A stretch of 64,000 nt of DNA from an uncultured Clostridium sp. (GCA_947427095.1 CANEGO010000004.1:1-64000), one strand, 5' to 3'. Positions 48,042 through 58,686 are shown, numbered from the stretch's first letter. Numbers and translations: made by a program. Notes: generated by a model not told the origin, from the letters alone.

Positions 48042-49175
48042 TTAAAACCTTCGTTTTTTAAGTTCATTTCCATCACTTGCGTCCTCTTTTAAATTTTTCG
48101 ATTTAGACTTTTGTTTTCTTATAATCTTTGGCATCTTAATATGAATTTTTGCCTTATCAGTTAAAATATCAGTAGTTAGCACTAACCAAATAATTAAAAG
48201 CATTATAACAACATATATAATTATTCCCTTTTTCTGATCTTTTAGTACGTAAAAAACCGATGCTAAAGAAAACAAGATACTTACTGTGTATATTATTAAA
48301 ACCGTAGTTTTTTGGCTAAACTTCTTATTTAATAATTGATGATGAAGATGTTGTTTATCCGCAACATAAATAGGCTTTTTATGGATTATTCTTCTTATTA
48401 TAGCAAATAACGTATCAAGAATAGGAATGGCCAAAATAAGCATAGGAACAACTAAAGACGTTAACGTAACCGCTTTAAATCCCATTAGGCAAACAACTGC
48501 AATCATAAAACCTAAAAACATTGAACCAGTCTCACCCATAAAAATTTTGGCAGGATTAAAATTAAAGATTAAAAAGCCCAAGCATGCTCCAAGCATTATA
48601 AAAGTAATCGTTATTTCTAAACTTCCGATATTATGCATGATAAACGCAATCACACCAATGGTTGCAAAGAAAATGGAAGAAATACCACAGGCTAATCCAT
48701 CCAATCCATCAATAAAGTTAATGCAATTCATAAGAGCAATTATAAAAATTATAGTAAGCGGATATGCTAAAATTCCAAAGTCGAAATAAAAGCCAAAGAA
48801 AGTTATATCATTAAGTAAGATATTACCATAAAAAGTAACTATTGCTGCCGCAATCAATTGACCAATTAGTTTTTCTCTAGCTTTTAAAGGCTTTATATCA
48901 TCTATCATTCCGGTTAGGATGACAATAAATCCAGCCATTAAAATTGCAAGCATCTGTGTATTTTGAGGAGCAAAACACATATATCCAAATAAAAAACCAA
49001 AAAACATCATAAGCCCTCCAAGTAAAGGCATTGGTTTTTTATGTACTTTTCTTTCGTTCGGATAATCAAGTGCGTTAACGTGATTAGCAATCCATTTTAC
49101 AATTGGAAAGAAGATACCAGTAACACACATTACCGATAAAACAATTTTTAAAACTAACGATATCTTGTCATTCAT
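48042..49175 (-). CDS. Undecaprenyl-phosphate GlcNAc-1-phosphate transferase (WecA/TagO family)
   Basis: ANHVNALDYPNERKVHKKPMPLLGGLMMFFGF; NCINFIDGLDGLACGIS; NPAKIFMGETGSMFLGF. Confidence 0.93.
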   Translation of the reverse strand: MNDKISLVLKIVLSVMCVTGIFFPIVKWIANHVNALDYPNERKVHKKPMPLLGGLMMFFGFLFGYMCFAPQNTQMLAILMAGFIVILTGMIDDIKPLKAREKLIGQLIAAAIVTFYGNILLNDITFFGFYFDFGILAYPLTIIFIIALMNCINFIDGLDGLACGISSIFFATIGVIAFIMHNIGSLEITITFIMLGACLGFLIFNFNPAKIFMGETGSMFLGFMIAVVCLMGFKAVTLTSLVVPMLILAIPILDTLFAIIRRIIHKKPIYVADKQHLHHQLLNKKFSQKTTVLIIYTVSILFSLASVFYVLKDQKKGIIIYVVIMLLIIWLVLTTDILTDKAKIHIKMPKIIRKQKSKSKNLKEDASDGNELKKRRF

Positions 49176-49348
49176 TTAAATCACCACTATTATAATTCTA
49201 GCATAAAAATTAAAAACATCAAAATGATTTAAAAAGATTCTTTAAATAATCCTTATTTCATCCAATAATAAATTCATTCATTTTGGAACTTCCTATTTAA
49301 TTATTCTATAAAAAAAATTAGAAATATTAAATTTCTAATTTTAATTTC

Positions 49349-50257
49349 TTACTTTTTATTTTTATGATCAAAACCAAGTTTTTCTTTTATGATATAACAA
49401 GGTCTTCCAAGTAAATTACTATATATTCTTGATATATAAAGAGATATTATTCCGATACAAAATAAAAGTATTCCAATTAATAATATAATTGTTCTATCTG
49501 ATAGGTTACCCATTAATATGAAGTTTATGAAACAAATCAAAAAAGATATAACTCCGATTATAAAAACACTTTTTATTGGTTTGGTTGAAAATGATATTAT
49601 ACCACCCAAAGAATATTTAATTAATTTTGTAATAGACCATCTTGATGCTCCATGAATTCGTTTAGAAGGAGTATAAGGAACATATATAGTATTAAAACCC
49701 ACCCAAGAAAAAATACCTTTTAAGAATCTTGTTTTTTCTGGTAAAGAAATAATTGCGTCTTTAACACATGACTTAAACACCCTAAAATCACTAGCACCAG
49801 GTAATAACTTAACATCAGATAACACGTTATTAAAGCGATAGAAAAGTGACGTTAACGTTCTTTTTAAAGCCTTCTCCTGTTTTCTTGATTGCTTATAGGA
49901 AGCAACAACATCATATTCTAAATTGCACTTAAGTTTATCATACATACTAAGTAATACTTCCGGCGTATGCTGAAGGTCAGCGTCCATAATTGAAACATAA
50001 TTACCAATTGAATTTTCTAATCCTGCTAGCATAGCCGCTTCTTTTCCAAAATTTCTTGAAAAACTAATCACTTTAACATTTTTATTTTCATCGCTTATTT
50101 TTTTTAGCTTTTCCATTGTGGTATCCGTACTTCCGTCATCAACCATAATTAATTCATATGTTATTTTTTTCTTATTTAAGGCTTCCTTAATAGTTTGATG
50201 AAATTCATCTAAGGTTTCCGCCTCGTTAAATATCGGAACAATAACTGATAATTCCAT
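49349..50257 (-). CDS. Glycosyltransferase family 2 (DPM/GtrB-like)
   Basis: ELSVIVPIFNEAETL ... MVDDGSTD ... SIMDADLQHTPEV; C-terminal TMs. Confidence 0.92.
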   Translation of the reverse strand: MELSVIVPIFNEAETLDEFHQTIKEALNKKKITYELIMVDDGSTDTTMEKLKKISDENKNVKVISFSRNFGKEAAMLAGLENSIGNYVSIMDADLQHTPEVLLSMYDKLKCNLEYDVVASYKQSRKQEKALKRTLTSLFYRFNNVLSDVKLLPGASDFRVFKSCVKDAIISLPEKTRFLKGIFSWVGFNTIYVPYTPSKRIHGASRWSITKLIKYSLGGIISFSTKPIKSVFIIGVISFLICFINFILMGNLSDRTIILLIGILLFCIGIISLYISRIYSNLLGRPCYIIKEKLGFDHKNKK

Positions 50258-50266
50258 AATACTTCC

Positions 50267-51394
50267 CTACTTTCTTTTATTTATTATTTTACTCCACTTA
50301 TCTAAAATGACCTCATTACTATAATTTTTTGATTTCAATCTTGCATTTTTTCCTAGCTTGTTTCTTAATTTTTCATTTTCAATTAACAATTCAATCTTTT
50401 CTATCATTTCATCTTCACTTCGATTTTTAATCAAATAACCAGTTTCACCATCACTAATTATCTCATTAGCACCTTGTGCTGATGTGTAAGATATGCAAGG
50501 AACACCATAACTCATAGCTTCTATTAATACAAGACCAAAACTTTCCGTATGGGAAGTCATAACGTATATTGAGCTTTCAAGTAAAATATTATTTATATAA
50601 TCTTTATTCTGATAACCGTGGAAAACAACTTTATCACCAAGCTTTAATTCCTTAGCTAAATCAAGGAGGTTATTCTTTTCCATACCATCGCCAACAATGT
50701 TTAATTTCCAATCAGGATGTTTTATACTTATCTTTTTAAACAACTTAAGTAAATCATCAAATCCCTTTTCCTTTGATAACCTACCTATTGCTACTAAATT
50801 TTTTGAATCAAGTTTTGATAATTTACTAGGCATTTTATCCAAACAATTAGGAATATAAACTACCTTGCTGCCTAAATAGCCTTTATAAAACTCCGATAAT
50901 TCATTAGAAACTAAAACAAGGTTATCAATATTCTTACATGATTTAACCAGAGAATTAATATATTTCTTCTTATTATTATGATGATTATGCTCCCACGCTA
51001 TTTTTTTTATATCATTACTTACAAATTTTGATATTAAAAAATTATGTACTGTACGGGTCGAAACAATAACGTCCGTATTGATTTTTCTTAAAACATCGGG
51101 TGTTTTTATATATTTAACAAAGCCCGTTTTAATACTTTGACCTATTCCTTTTAAAAACATACTAAAATTTTTCTTCTTTAAATAATACATCATTTCTTTT
51201 TTATTTGGTTTAATATTAGATATATAACTAACTTTTACCTTTTCATCTAACTTATATACAGGCTCATTATATAATCTGTATACACTTAATATTTCAACAT
51301 TATATTTAGAAACTAAAGTATTAGCTAATGTTACTATAGCGTTTTCTATCCCACCATAACCTAAATGAAGGGCTAATATCGTTACCTTTTTCAT
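50267..51394 (-). CDS. Glycosyltransferase family 4
   Basis: AIGRLSKEKGFDDLLKLF ... MTSHTESFGLVLIEAMSYGVPCISY. Confidence 0.92.
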   Translation of the reverse strand: MKKVTILALHLGYGGIENAIVTLANTLVSKYNVEILSVYRLYNEPVYKLDEKVKVSYISNIKPNKKEMMYYLKKKNFSMFLKGIGQSIKTGFVKYIKTPDVLRKINTDVIVSTRTVHNFLISKFVSNDIKKIAWEHNHHNNKKKYINSLVKSCKNIDNLVLVSNELSEFYKGYLGSKVVYIPNCLDKMPSKLSKLDSKNLVAIGRLSKEKGFDDLLKLFKKISIKHPDWKLNIVGDGMEKNNLLDLAKELKLGDKVVFHGYQNKDYINNILLESSIYVMTSHTESFGLVLIEAMSYGVPCISYTSAQGANEIISDGETGYLIKNRSEDEMIEKIELLIENEKLRNKLGKNARLKSKNYSNEVILDKWSKIINKRK

Positions 51395-51483
51395 ATCATC
51401 ACCAATTTAATTATACTAAAGTAATTATAAATCGTCAAAAAATCGGTTATCATAGGTAAAAAAAATGTAAAGAAAAAGACAAA

Positions 51484-51975
51484 TTAAATATTGTCTATGT
51501 AACTTTTTATTTTTAATTTAAATTTTTCTGTATTAGATTCATACTTTTCCGGTTTAAAACTCTTGATTTTTTCTAAAATCTTAGATAAATTTTTAGTATC
51601 ATAAAGTGGTAACACATAATTTTTCATGGCAAATTCTTTTGTTATTTGTAATTGATGATCATTAGTATGTTCACCATACTTCTTTAATCTTGGTATAACT
51701 ATTACTTTTTTTTGCTTACTAATACAATCAGTTATATTACCTACACCGGCATGAGTAATTATTATTTTAGCCTTTTCAATTAGGCTTTCTATCTCTTCTT
51801 TTGGCGCAAAGTCAAACGTTTTAATTCTTTTATTTTCAAAAGAAGTATAACCTGTTTGTGCAATTACCTTATCCTTTATATTACCCTTATCAATTTCTTT
51901 TTCTACCGCCTTTAAAATCCTTTCAAATGGTTTATCTTGCGTTCCTAATAATACCAATATCATTAAAATATCCAC
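51484..51975 (-). CDS. Alg13-like glycosyltransferase subunit (GT28 C-terminal)
   Basis: VLLGTQDKPFERILKAVE ... IITHAGVGNITDCISKQKKVIVIPR. Confidence 0.85.
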   Translation of the reverse strand: MDILMILVLLGTQDKPFERILKAVEKEIDKGNIKDKVIAQTGYTSFENKRIKTFDFAPKEEIESLIEKAKIIITHAGVGNITDCISKQKKVIVIPRLKKYGEHTNDHQLQITKEFAMKNYVLPLYDTKNLSKILEKIKSFKPEKYESNTEKFKLKIKSYIDNI

Positions 51976-52433
51976 CCTTCATACTTAGCTTTTGGATATA
52001 ACTTAAGCATTGAATGCCACTGTACAACAAATACGTCTGCTATCGGATAAACCAATCTTCCAGTAAGTGTTTTTGTTTCTATATTTGCAAATGATTCTAT
52101 ATATATTATTTTTTTTCTGAATATTTTTGCTATATAACACATAGCAACACACGTATGAGCTCCCGTTGTAACAATAACATCTGGTTTAAATTTTAAAAAT
52201 ATTATTAAACTTTTAATAATGTTATACGGAATAACAAATAAATATCTTAACATATGATCTTTATTTCCAGTTAAAAGATAATCTATCTTACTTTTATACC
52301 TTGCCTTAAGCCCTATCGTAGATTTGTGCTTTTCCGTCACTATTTTATAATCATAATCTTTAAAAATCCCCTTAAGTTGCATAAGCTCGGTCAAATGCCC
52401 ACCCATGCTTGATATAAACATTACTTTTTTCAT
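51963..52433 (-). CDS. Alg14-like glycosyltransferase subunit
   Basis: KKVMFISSMGGHLTELMQL ... VIVTTGAHTCVAMCYIAKIFRKKIIYIESFA. Confidence 0.85.
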   Translation of the reverse strand: MKKVMFISSMGGHLTELMQLKGIFKDYDYKIVTEKHKSTIGLKARYKSKIDYLLTGNKDHMLRYLFVIPYNIIKSLIIFLKFKPDVIVTTGAHTCVAMCYIAKIFRKKIIYIESFANIETKTLTGRLVYPIADVFVVQWHSMLKLYPKAKYEGWIF

Positions 52434-52463
52434 AAAATTCTCCTAATTAAATTATAGCATAAA

Positions 52464-53326
52464 TTATATATTATTTATAGTATTATAAAATTCATAAGTA
52501 GATAAAAATACATCCATATCACTTACGTATTCCAATATAAATTTATCGTTTTCTTTTGATATTAAAATAGCAATAGTTTTATTGTGGAAATCTCTTTTTA
52601 GCGTATTATCTATTATATCTTTATATAAAAGTACTTGATGAACATCCTTATATTTAGCCTTTTCAGTTTTTAATTCTATTACCGTAAACGCATTTAAATT
52701 GTAATTAAATAAAACTAAATCAGCATAAAAACATGTTCTAGCTCTTTTAAAATATACTTTTTTAAGGCTTTTTCAGATAATTTGTCACTTTCTTTAACAT
52801 TTATAATTATTGGGGCAAGTAACATATCATTTATAGATAAGAATTTAGTATCATTCGTAATTAATTTTATGTTTTTCTTATCTGCATAAGATAGTCTGCT
52901 AAATTGATCTTCTTTTATCTCGTTAATTAATTTTCTTACGGATAAATTATTTTGAGTGCATAGATTAATATAATAATTTCTTTCATTTTCATCATCAAAT
53001 TTTAATAAACATTTATAATGAGACCAAGATAGATTAAATTGTTGCTACACTGTAGCAACTTTTCTAAAATATAAATAAAATTTTTTCATACGTGATAGAT
53101 TAGTATAATTATATCCTCTACCATACTCATTTGATAATTTAATTGCCCACTCTTTAACTAAGTTATTACCATACTTTGCACGTGCTTCTCCACCTTGTGC
53201 TTCTATTAATAACTTCCCTATCTCAAAGTACGTCTTTATCATTTCTTTATTGCTTTCTAAATATCTTACTTTTTCGTTTACTTCCTTCTCTTATATTATG
53301 GTTTTAATTTTATCAAAATAGTTCAT
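52464..53326 (-). pseudogene. Decayed DUF1016/PDDEXK nuclease (YhcG-like)
   Basis: MNYFDKIKTII*EKEVNEKVRY...GRGYNYTNLSRMKKFYLYFRKVATV*QQFNLSWSHYKCLL...ERNYYINLCTQNNLSVRKLINEIKE then frameshift near the catalytic region (HVF|CFYADLVLFNYNLNAFTVIELKTEKAKYKD). Confidence 0.85.
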
Positions 53327-53404
53327 ATACTACTCCTCTCGGGTCATTTATTATATAAACTAATTTTAAAAAAATTGTAGAAAAAAAAGGAACCAATAGG
53401 TTTC

Positions 53405-54934
53405 TTATACATCATCATCTTCTAAAGATACTCTTCTAAAAACAGGCTTTGTTTTATCGAGCTTTTTTTTGGCGTCTTCTATTTCTTTTTGCTTTTGCCT
53501 CCGAGTTTTTTTTGGTACAACATATTCACTATTTTCCACCTTTTTAATAACAGGTCTTTCATCTACTTCATCTATGTCATAATCATCATTACTATAAGAA
53601 ATTTCACTTTTTTTATTTTTTAATTTATCTATTTTTCTTTGATATTTATTAATTTTTTTATCCTTAGAAGATAAACTTTTAAATATAGAGATAATAATTA
53701 TTAATACTAAAATGCCTAATAAAGCCACTGCAGCATAAAATAAATATTTTATTTGCCTATCTTTAATATCAACTAATTCTTTAAAATACATTTGGAAAGT
53801 ATTATCCTTTTTATCATATAGATAAAAGCCTTTATTTCCATTTTCTAAATTTTGTGCATAAACTAAATAATAGTTTTCTTTATAATCTTCTTTTAATATA
53901 TAACCGTTTAATTCTATATCATTATATTTAAACTTTGTTTTAACAAATCCATATGGAACGTCTTCTTCTAATTTATCTAAAATAAGTAAATTAACAGAAC
54001 TTGATTTTGCTTCATTAAAAGGACTATACTCTTTTTTGTTTTTATCATAAATAAATGGTTTTACGTTACCATCTGCATCTTTTAGTGCTACTAACACAAG
54101 TTTTGTTATTTCACTTTCATACGCAGTAATATCTTGGTCTTCAATTTTTATCTTTGTTTCGGTAAAACCAATTGGAATATTTTCAATCATACCCGACTTT
54201 CTAACCACCGTATAATCTTTACCATTAACCTTTACTTTAATAGGATCTAATTCCTGTACCGTTAAATTTATAATGTAAGTTTTTTTCTCCCCATGCTGCG
54301 CTGTTACCGTTATTTCTATTTTGTTTAAGCCATCCACGACGTCTATTTCTCCTGCTCCCACAACCGATGCGGTATTATCAGCAGGCGTGGCTATAATTTT
54401 TGCCTTTGTTGTGTCAACAGGAAGTGTTGCTGAATACTCTGTTACATCCTTGTTAAAAGCTGGGGTTAGTTCTGCTCCTTCAACTGATAAAGAACCTAAA
54501 TTATTATTTCTACTATAACTAGCCTCGATTTCTGCTTGTGTTTTCATCGTAGTAGTTGATTTTCCGGCACTCGCAGAACATTGCGCGTTAGTACTATTGC
54601 TAGCCAAAGAAACATTAGCTGCACTAAACGTTACTGAGCCTGATTTTATAGCCTTAAACGTATAAGTATTAGTTTTAGAATCTCCTATTACCCCAACTAC
54701 CTTAGTACTACCGCTTAAAAGTTGCACTTTAGATGGGTCGTATCCTAAAACATAGTACCAAGAACCAACGTCAGATGAAACTGTCGCGGTTACTTTAAAC
54801 GTATTTCCAACCACCACACTACTTGGTGATGACACACTTATACTGCATGCCGCAAAAGCATGTGGAAGTTTTATAATAAATGCAAAAAGGAGAACTAACG
54901 CTCCTACTAATATTTTTCTTTTTTTAGTCTTCAT
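53405..54934 (-). CDS. Membrane-anchored protein with cohesin-like and cadherin-like beta-sandwich domains
   Basis: Signal peptide; ACSISVSSPSSVVVGNTFKVTATVSSDVGSWYYVLGYDPSKVQLLSGS; LGSLSVEGAELTPAFNKDVTEYSATLPVDTTKAKIIATPADNTASVVGAGEIDVVDGLNKIEITVTAQHGEKKTYIINLTV; C-terminal TM. Confidence 0.75.
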   Translation of the reverse strand: MKTKKRKILVGALVLLFAFIIKLPHAFAACSISVSSPSSVVVGNTFKVTATVSSDVGSWYYVLGYDPSKVQLLSGSTKVVGVIGDSKTNTYTFKAIKSGSVTFSAANVSLASNSTNAQCSASAGKSTTTMKTQAEIEASYSRNNNLGSLSVEGAELTPAFNKDVTEYSATLPVDTTKAKIIATPADNTASVVGAGEIDVVDGLNKIEITVTAQHGEKKTYIINLTVQELDPIKVKVNGKDYTVVRKSGMIENIPIGFTETKIKIEDQDITAYESEITKLVLVALKDADGNVKPFIYDKNKKEYSPFNEAKSSSVNLLILDKLEEDVPYGFVKTKFKYNDIELNGYILKEDYKENYYLVYAQNLENGNKGFYLYDKKDNTFQMYFKELVDIKDRQIKYLFYAAVALLGILVLIIIISIFKSLSSKDKKINKYQRKIDKLKNKKSEISYSNDDYDIDEVDERPVIKKVENSEYVVPKKTRRQKQKEIEDAKKKLDKTKPVFRRVSLEDDDV

Positions 54935-54943
54935 TTTAGCCTC

Positions 54944-56704
54944 CTATTGATTAATAGTATATTCATTTAATAATTGTTTTTTTAATAACAATAAATCTAC
55001 AACGTCTACTTTTCCATCTTTTGATATATCAGCTGCCTCTTTATTAACAGGATTTAATGACATATCCCCTAAAATATATTTCTTTATGTATAATAAATCT
55101 ACGACCGATATTTTAGAATCACCATCAATATCACCATAAATCACTACTTCATATCTTTTTGAACCATCTACTTCAATAATATCTCCGGTAGCTAAAGTAC
55201 CAGACGTTTTTGAACTCCATGAACTATTAAGGGTTGCCACTATTGCTCCTTGATTAGTTAATTTTTGTCTTAAAGTACTCATATCTTCTCCAACACTAAC
55301 TTTTGTTAAATAACCAGTAGATACCGAATATCCAGCGTTAGAAATTTTAGTTTCAGGGCTTACCGTAGGTTTTTCTTCCTCGGGCTTGTTTTCGGTTGTA
55401 TCACCATTTCCCTCTTCTTTTCCACCTACAGTATCCGTTCTAGATACTTTGTATGCATTAGCAGTCATTGAATTAAATACCGGTATTTTAAACGCGTATG
55501 AATCGTTTAATTTCCCACCGTTTTTATAAGAGTTATATATACTTGATGCCTCCGACGATGGTGCCATTATATTAGTCATATATTCATAAGTATAAGGTGG
55601 TGTCTTGCTACTTTCTGAAACGTTAAACTTTTGAAAATATAAAGTATCTTTTCCATTATTAACATAACTATCACTTATGAACTTAGCTCCACCCGTTATT
55701 GCTTTTTGAATAGAGTTCCAACCTTTATTTTTAGCATACTCTAATCCTTTTAAATAATTGTCTTCGCCAGAATAAGCCCCTATGTTATAAAAGTTATAGT
55801 AACCTTCATATCCCGGAACCGTTCCGCTTGCTGCTGATGACATTGTTGTTCCCATTTCTTGAAGTGCACGTGATGCTAAATGAGTTGAACTTACGCCCGT
55901 TTCTTTAGCAGCTTCTATAAAAGCATTTGCATAAGTCTTAGTATAGCCATTTTCAGTAAAGCCTCCCGACATAAAACTACCATTTAATATGCCCTGTACT
56001 GATGTATCTTGATTTGCATTATATAACAAACTTTCAAACATAAATATGTTTTTTTCATTTAAAAAGTTTCTTGGATCTAAATAATAAGCAACCGCATCAT
56101 AACATGGAGCATACCAGCTAGTTCCATCAACTATTATTCCGTTTGGATTTTGATCATCCCTATAAAATAATGAGGGATAAAGTTTTGAAATAGCGCTTTG
56201 CCCAATTCTACTTTCTGCTATAACTGAAGCGTTCCAATCAAGATTAGTATTATCTACTTTAAACGTCCAATTAGGATGAATAGCATGTAATTTTCTTAAA
56301 TATGGTTTATAACTTTCTGGAAACGTACTTATACTTTGTTCAAAAGAAGCATCATCTGTATAAGAATAAGTTTTAACATCATCCATACAAGCTTTTGCTA
56401 CGTATCCAGTATATTCCCTTGCGGCATAATCAAACTTGATAGCATACCAAGTAGCATTGTTATTTCCCTCATTAGGTCCCGTAGCAGATTTTATATAATC
56501 TACTTGTTGATTTTGATATACATAAACAGAATCATTTCCATTTTTAATTATACTTGATCTATCACTTGCACTTGTTCTAACAGGGCATTTATATTTTACT
56601 GTATAAACGTCATACGAGGCAGCTTTAACATTTGGAATAAACATAAAATATGAAAACATAATCATAAATATTAATATAAAATTAAACTTTTTAGTTCGCA
56701 TCAT
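54944..56704 (-). CDS. Secreted N-acetylglucosaminidase (SH3-like + glucosaminidase) with C-terminal dockerin type I module
   Basis: Signal peptide; SHLASRALQEMGTTMSSAASGTVPGYEGYYNFYNIGAY; GDIDGDSKISVVDLLYIKKYILG and ADISKDGKVDVVDLLLLKKQLL dockerin repeats. Confidence 0.88.
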   Translation of the reverse strand: MMRTKKFNFILIFMIMFSYFMFIPNVKAASYDVYTVKYKCPVRTSASDRSSIIKNGNDSVYVYQNQQVDYIKSATGPNEGNNNATWYAIKFDYAAREYTGYVAKACMDDVKTYSYTDDASFEQSISTFPESYKPYLRKLHAIHPNWTFKVDNTNLDWNASVIAESRIGQSAISKLYPSLFYRDDQNPNGIIVDGTSWYAPCYDAVAYYLDPRNFLNEKNIFMFESLLYNANQDTSVQGILNGSFMSGGFTENGYTKTYANAFIEAAKETGVSSTHLASRALQEMGTTMSSAASGTVPGYEGYYNFYNIGAYSGEDNYLKGLEYAKNKGWNSIQKAITGGAKFISDSYVNNGKDTLYFQKFNVSESSKTPPYTYEYMTNIMAPSSEASSIYNSYKNGGKLNDSYAFKIPVFNSMTANAYKVSRTDTVGGKEEGNGDTTENKPEEEKPTVSPETKISNAGYSVSTGYLTKVSVGEDMSTLRQKLTNQGAIVATLNSSWSSKTSGTLATGDIIEVDGSKRYEVVIYGDIDGDSKISVVDLLYIKKYILGDMSLNPVNKEAADISKDGKVDVVDLLLLKKQLLNEYTINQ

Positions 56705-56924
56705 ATGACCAACTCCTAATCATATTTATTATATCATAAAAAATACTTGTTTTTTGTCAAAGTAAGAATAATTATGGAGTTAGTTGTAAAATTTTGTAAA
56801 ATATAAAAATAATAAATTGAGATAATTAAAGGAATTATAATAATAGAGATGTATTTAGAGATATTTAGATAATTGTATTTTGTATTAATTTGTTGTATAA
56901 TTACATGGTATTTGAGGTGATATT

Positions 56925-58550
56925 TTGGAAAAGAAAAAAAAGAAATTTAAGAAAGCATCAATTGTAGTATTTTTACTTCTAATAGTCTACTACGTTTCAA
57001 GCATTTATTTTGTAAACGAAATTTACTACTATAACTCCTCTAAGAGTTTTATGACTTACGTAGTTTATGGAATAATATTTTTAACATCACTTCTTTTAGT
57101 TATATTTACTTACGCTGGTTTTAAAAGCATTAAAAAAAATAAAACTAAAAGTTATACATGGTATTTCATACTTATAATTCTTCTTATTTCATCCGAAATA
57201 TTAATATCTGTTAACATAAACAAAATAAGCAATTCCATATCAAAAATTACGAAAAGTAAGACTGGCTATTCAACCAGTTTAATCGTGTTAAAATCCTCTA
57301 ATTTTTCTTCCGTAAGGGACGTTAAAGATGGTAAGATAGGAATAATTGATGATCTAGATAACATCGAAGGCTACACCCTAGCTATGGAATTGATAGAAGA
57401 AGAAAACATAAGCAAAGAAAACTTAGTGACTTATGAAAATTACAATGAGATGTTAAACGATTTGTACGATAAGAAAATAGATGCAATGTTCGTTAGCTCT
57501 TCTTATGTTTCATTATTTGTAAATGAAGAAGGATTTGAAAACATTGCAACTGAAACAAAGGTTATAAAAGAAAAAAATAAAACAGCAATTAGTAAGACTA
57601 ACACAAATGGAAAAACACTGGATGAACCTTTTACAATGCTTCTTATGGGGGTTGACTCAAGTTCTAATTCCCTATCAAAAAGCAACTCATTTAATGGTGA
57701 CACATTAATGTTATTAACCTTTAATCCGCATACGATGAATGCTACTATTCTTAGTATTCCAAGGGATACAAGAGTACCGATTGTTTGTACCAAATACAAG
57801 TCTAAAAATAAAATAAATTCTGCGGCTTTATATGGTGCTGATTGTGTAATGGACACCATAACTAACTTTACAGGAATCAAAATAGATTATTGGGCTAAAG
57901 TAAATTTCCAAGGCGTGATTTCTCTTGTTGATGCTTTAGGTGGAATAGAAGTAGACGTTCCCTATGCTTTTTGTGAAAGTGATTCTAAAAGAAGGTTTGG
58001 AAATAATACCATATATATAGAAAAAGGTGTACAGACATTAAATGGTGAACAAGCATTAGCATTTGCAAGAAACAGACATTCTTGGCCGGCCTACTGTGGA
58101 AAAAAATATTCTAACTACACAAGCAACGATTTTATAAGAGGACAAAATCAACAACAAATCGTAAAGGCAATAATAAATAAGCTTAAAAGTATTAATAGTT
58201 TATCTCAAATATATGATATCCTAAACATCGTTGGAGATAATATAGATACTAATATCGATAAAGATACCATGATAACAGGATTTGATACTTTTAAAAACAT
58301 AATCTTCAATTCAAAGAACATTCATAACGATGATTTTATAGGAACGCAAAGATTATATTTATCAGGTTATGATAATTATATCAATAATATTTATTATTTC
58401 GAATATTACAAAGAAAGTTTAAAAGAGATAACTGATGCAATGAAAATAAACTTAGAATTAAAAGAGCCGGAAATGGATAAAGAATTTTCTTTTTCAATAA
58501 ATAAACCATATGAAAGCACTCAAATAGGAAAAGGAACTTATAAATATTAG
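56925..58550 (+). CDS. LytR-CpsA-Psr (LCP) family protein with extra N-terminal periplasmic-binding-like segment
   Basis: LLMGVDSSSN...GDTLMLLTFNPHTMNATILSIPRDTRVP...FARNRHS; preceding GKIGIIDDLDNIEGYTLAMELIEEENI...DLYDKKIDAMFVSSSYVSLF. Confidence 0.9.
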   Translation: MEKKKKKFKKASIVVFLLLIVYYVSSIYFVNEIYYYNSSKSFMTYVVYGIIFLTSLLLVIFTYAGFKSIKKNKTKSYTWYFILIILLISSEILISVNINKISNSISKITKSKTGYSTSLIVLKSSNFSSVRDVKDGKIGIIDDLDNIEGYTLAMELIEEENISKENLVTYENYNEMLNDLYDKKIDAMFVSSSYVSLFVNEEGFENIATETKVIKEKNKTAISKTNTNGKTLDEPFTMLLMGVDSSSNSLSKSNSFNGDTLMLLTFNPHTMNATILSIPRDTRVPIVCTKYKSKNKINSAALYGADCVMDTITNFTGIKIDYWAKVNFQGVISLVDALGGIEVDVPYAFCESDSKRRFGNNTIYIEKGVQTLNGEQALAFARNRHSWPAYCGKKYSNYTSNDFIRGQNQQQIVKAIINKLKSINSLSQIYDILNIVGDNIDTNIDKDTMITGFDTFKNIIFNSKNIHNDDFIGTQRLYLSGYDNYINNIYYFEYYKESLKEITDAMKINLELKEPEMDKEFSFSINKPYESTQIGKGTYKY

Positions 58551-58559
58551 TCATAATTA

Positions 58560-58588
58560 TTTACATATTTGTTTATTTTTTGTATAAT
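58560..58588 (+). promoter_or_regulatory. Sigma-A-like promoter of small plus-strand RNA
   Basis: TTTACA-17 nt-TATAAT. Confidence 0.6.
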
Positions 58589-58594
58589 TTAATT

Positions 58595-58686
58595 AGTGAA
58601 AGAACTTAACTTAAGGTTAGTTGCTTTCCTATTGGTTAATAGGAAAAAGTACAATACCCCCTTGGGTAGTTGTACTTTTTCTTTTA
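58595..58686 (+). ncRNA. Candidate antitoxin RNA convergent with small hydrophobic peptide mRNA
   Basis: Promoter at 58560-58588; TTTCCTATT-ggtt-AATAGGAAA hairpin; strong terminator hairpin with TTTTTCTTTT. Confidence 0.55.
58644..58680. terminator. Bidirectional intrinsic terminator
   Basis: AAAAAGTACAATACCC-ccttg-GGTAGTTGTACTTTTT, T-tracts on both strands. Confidence 0.8.
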
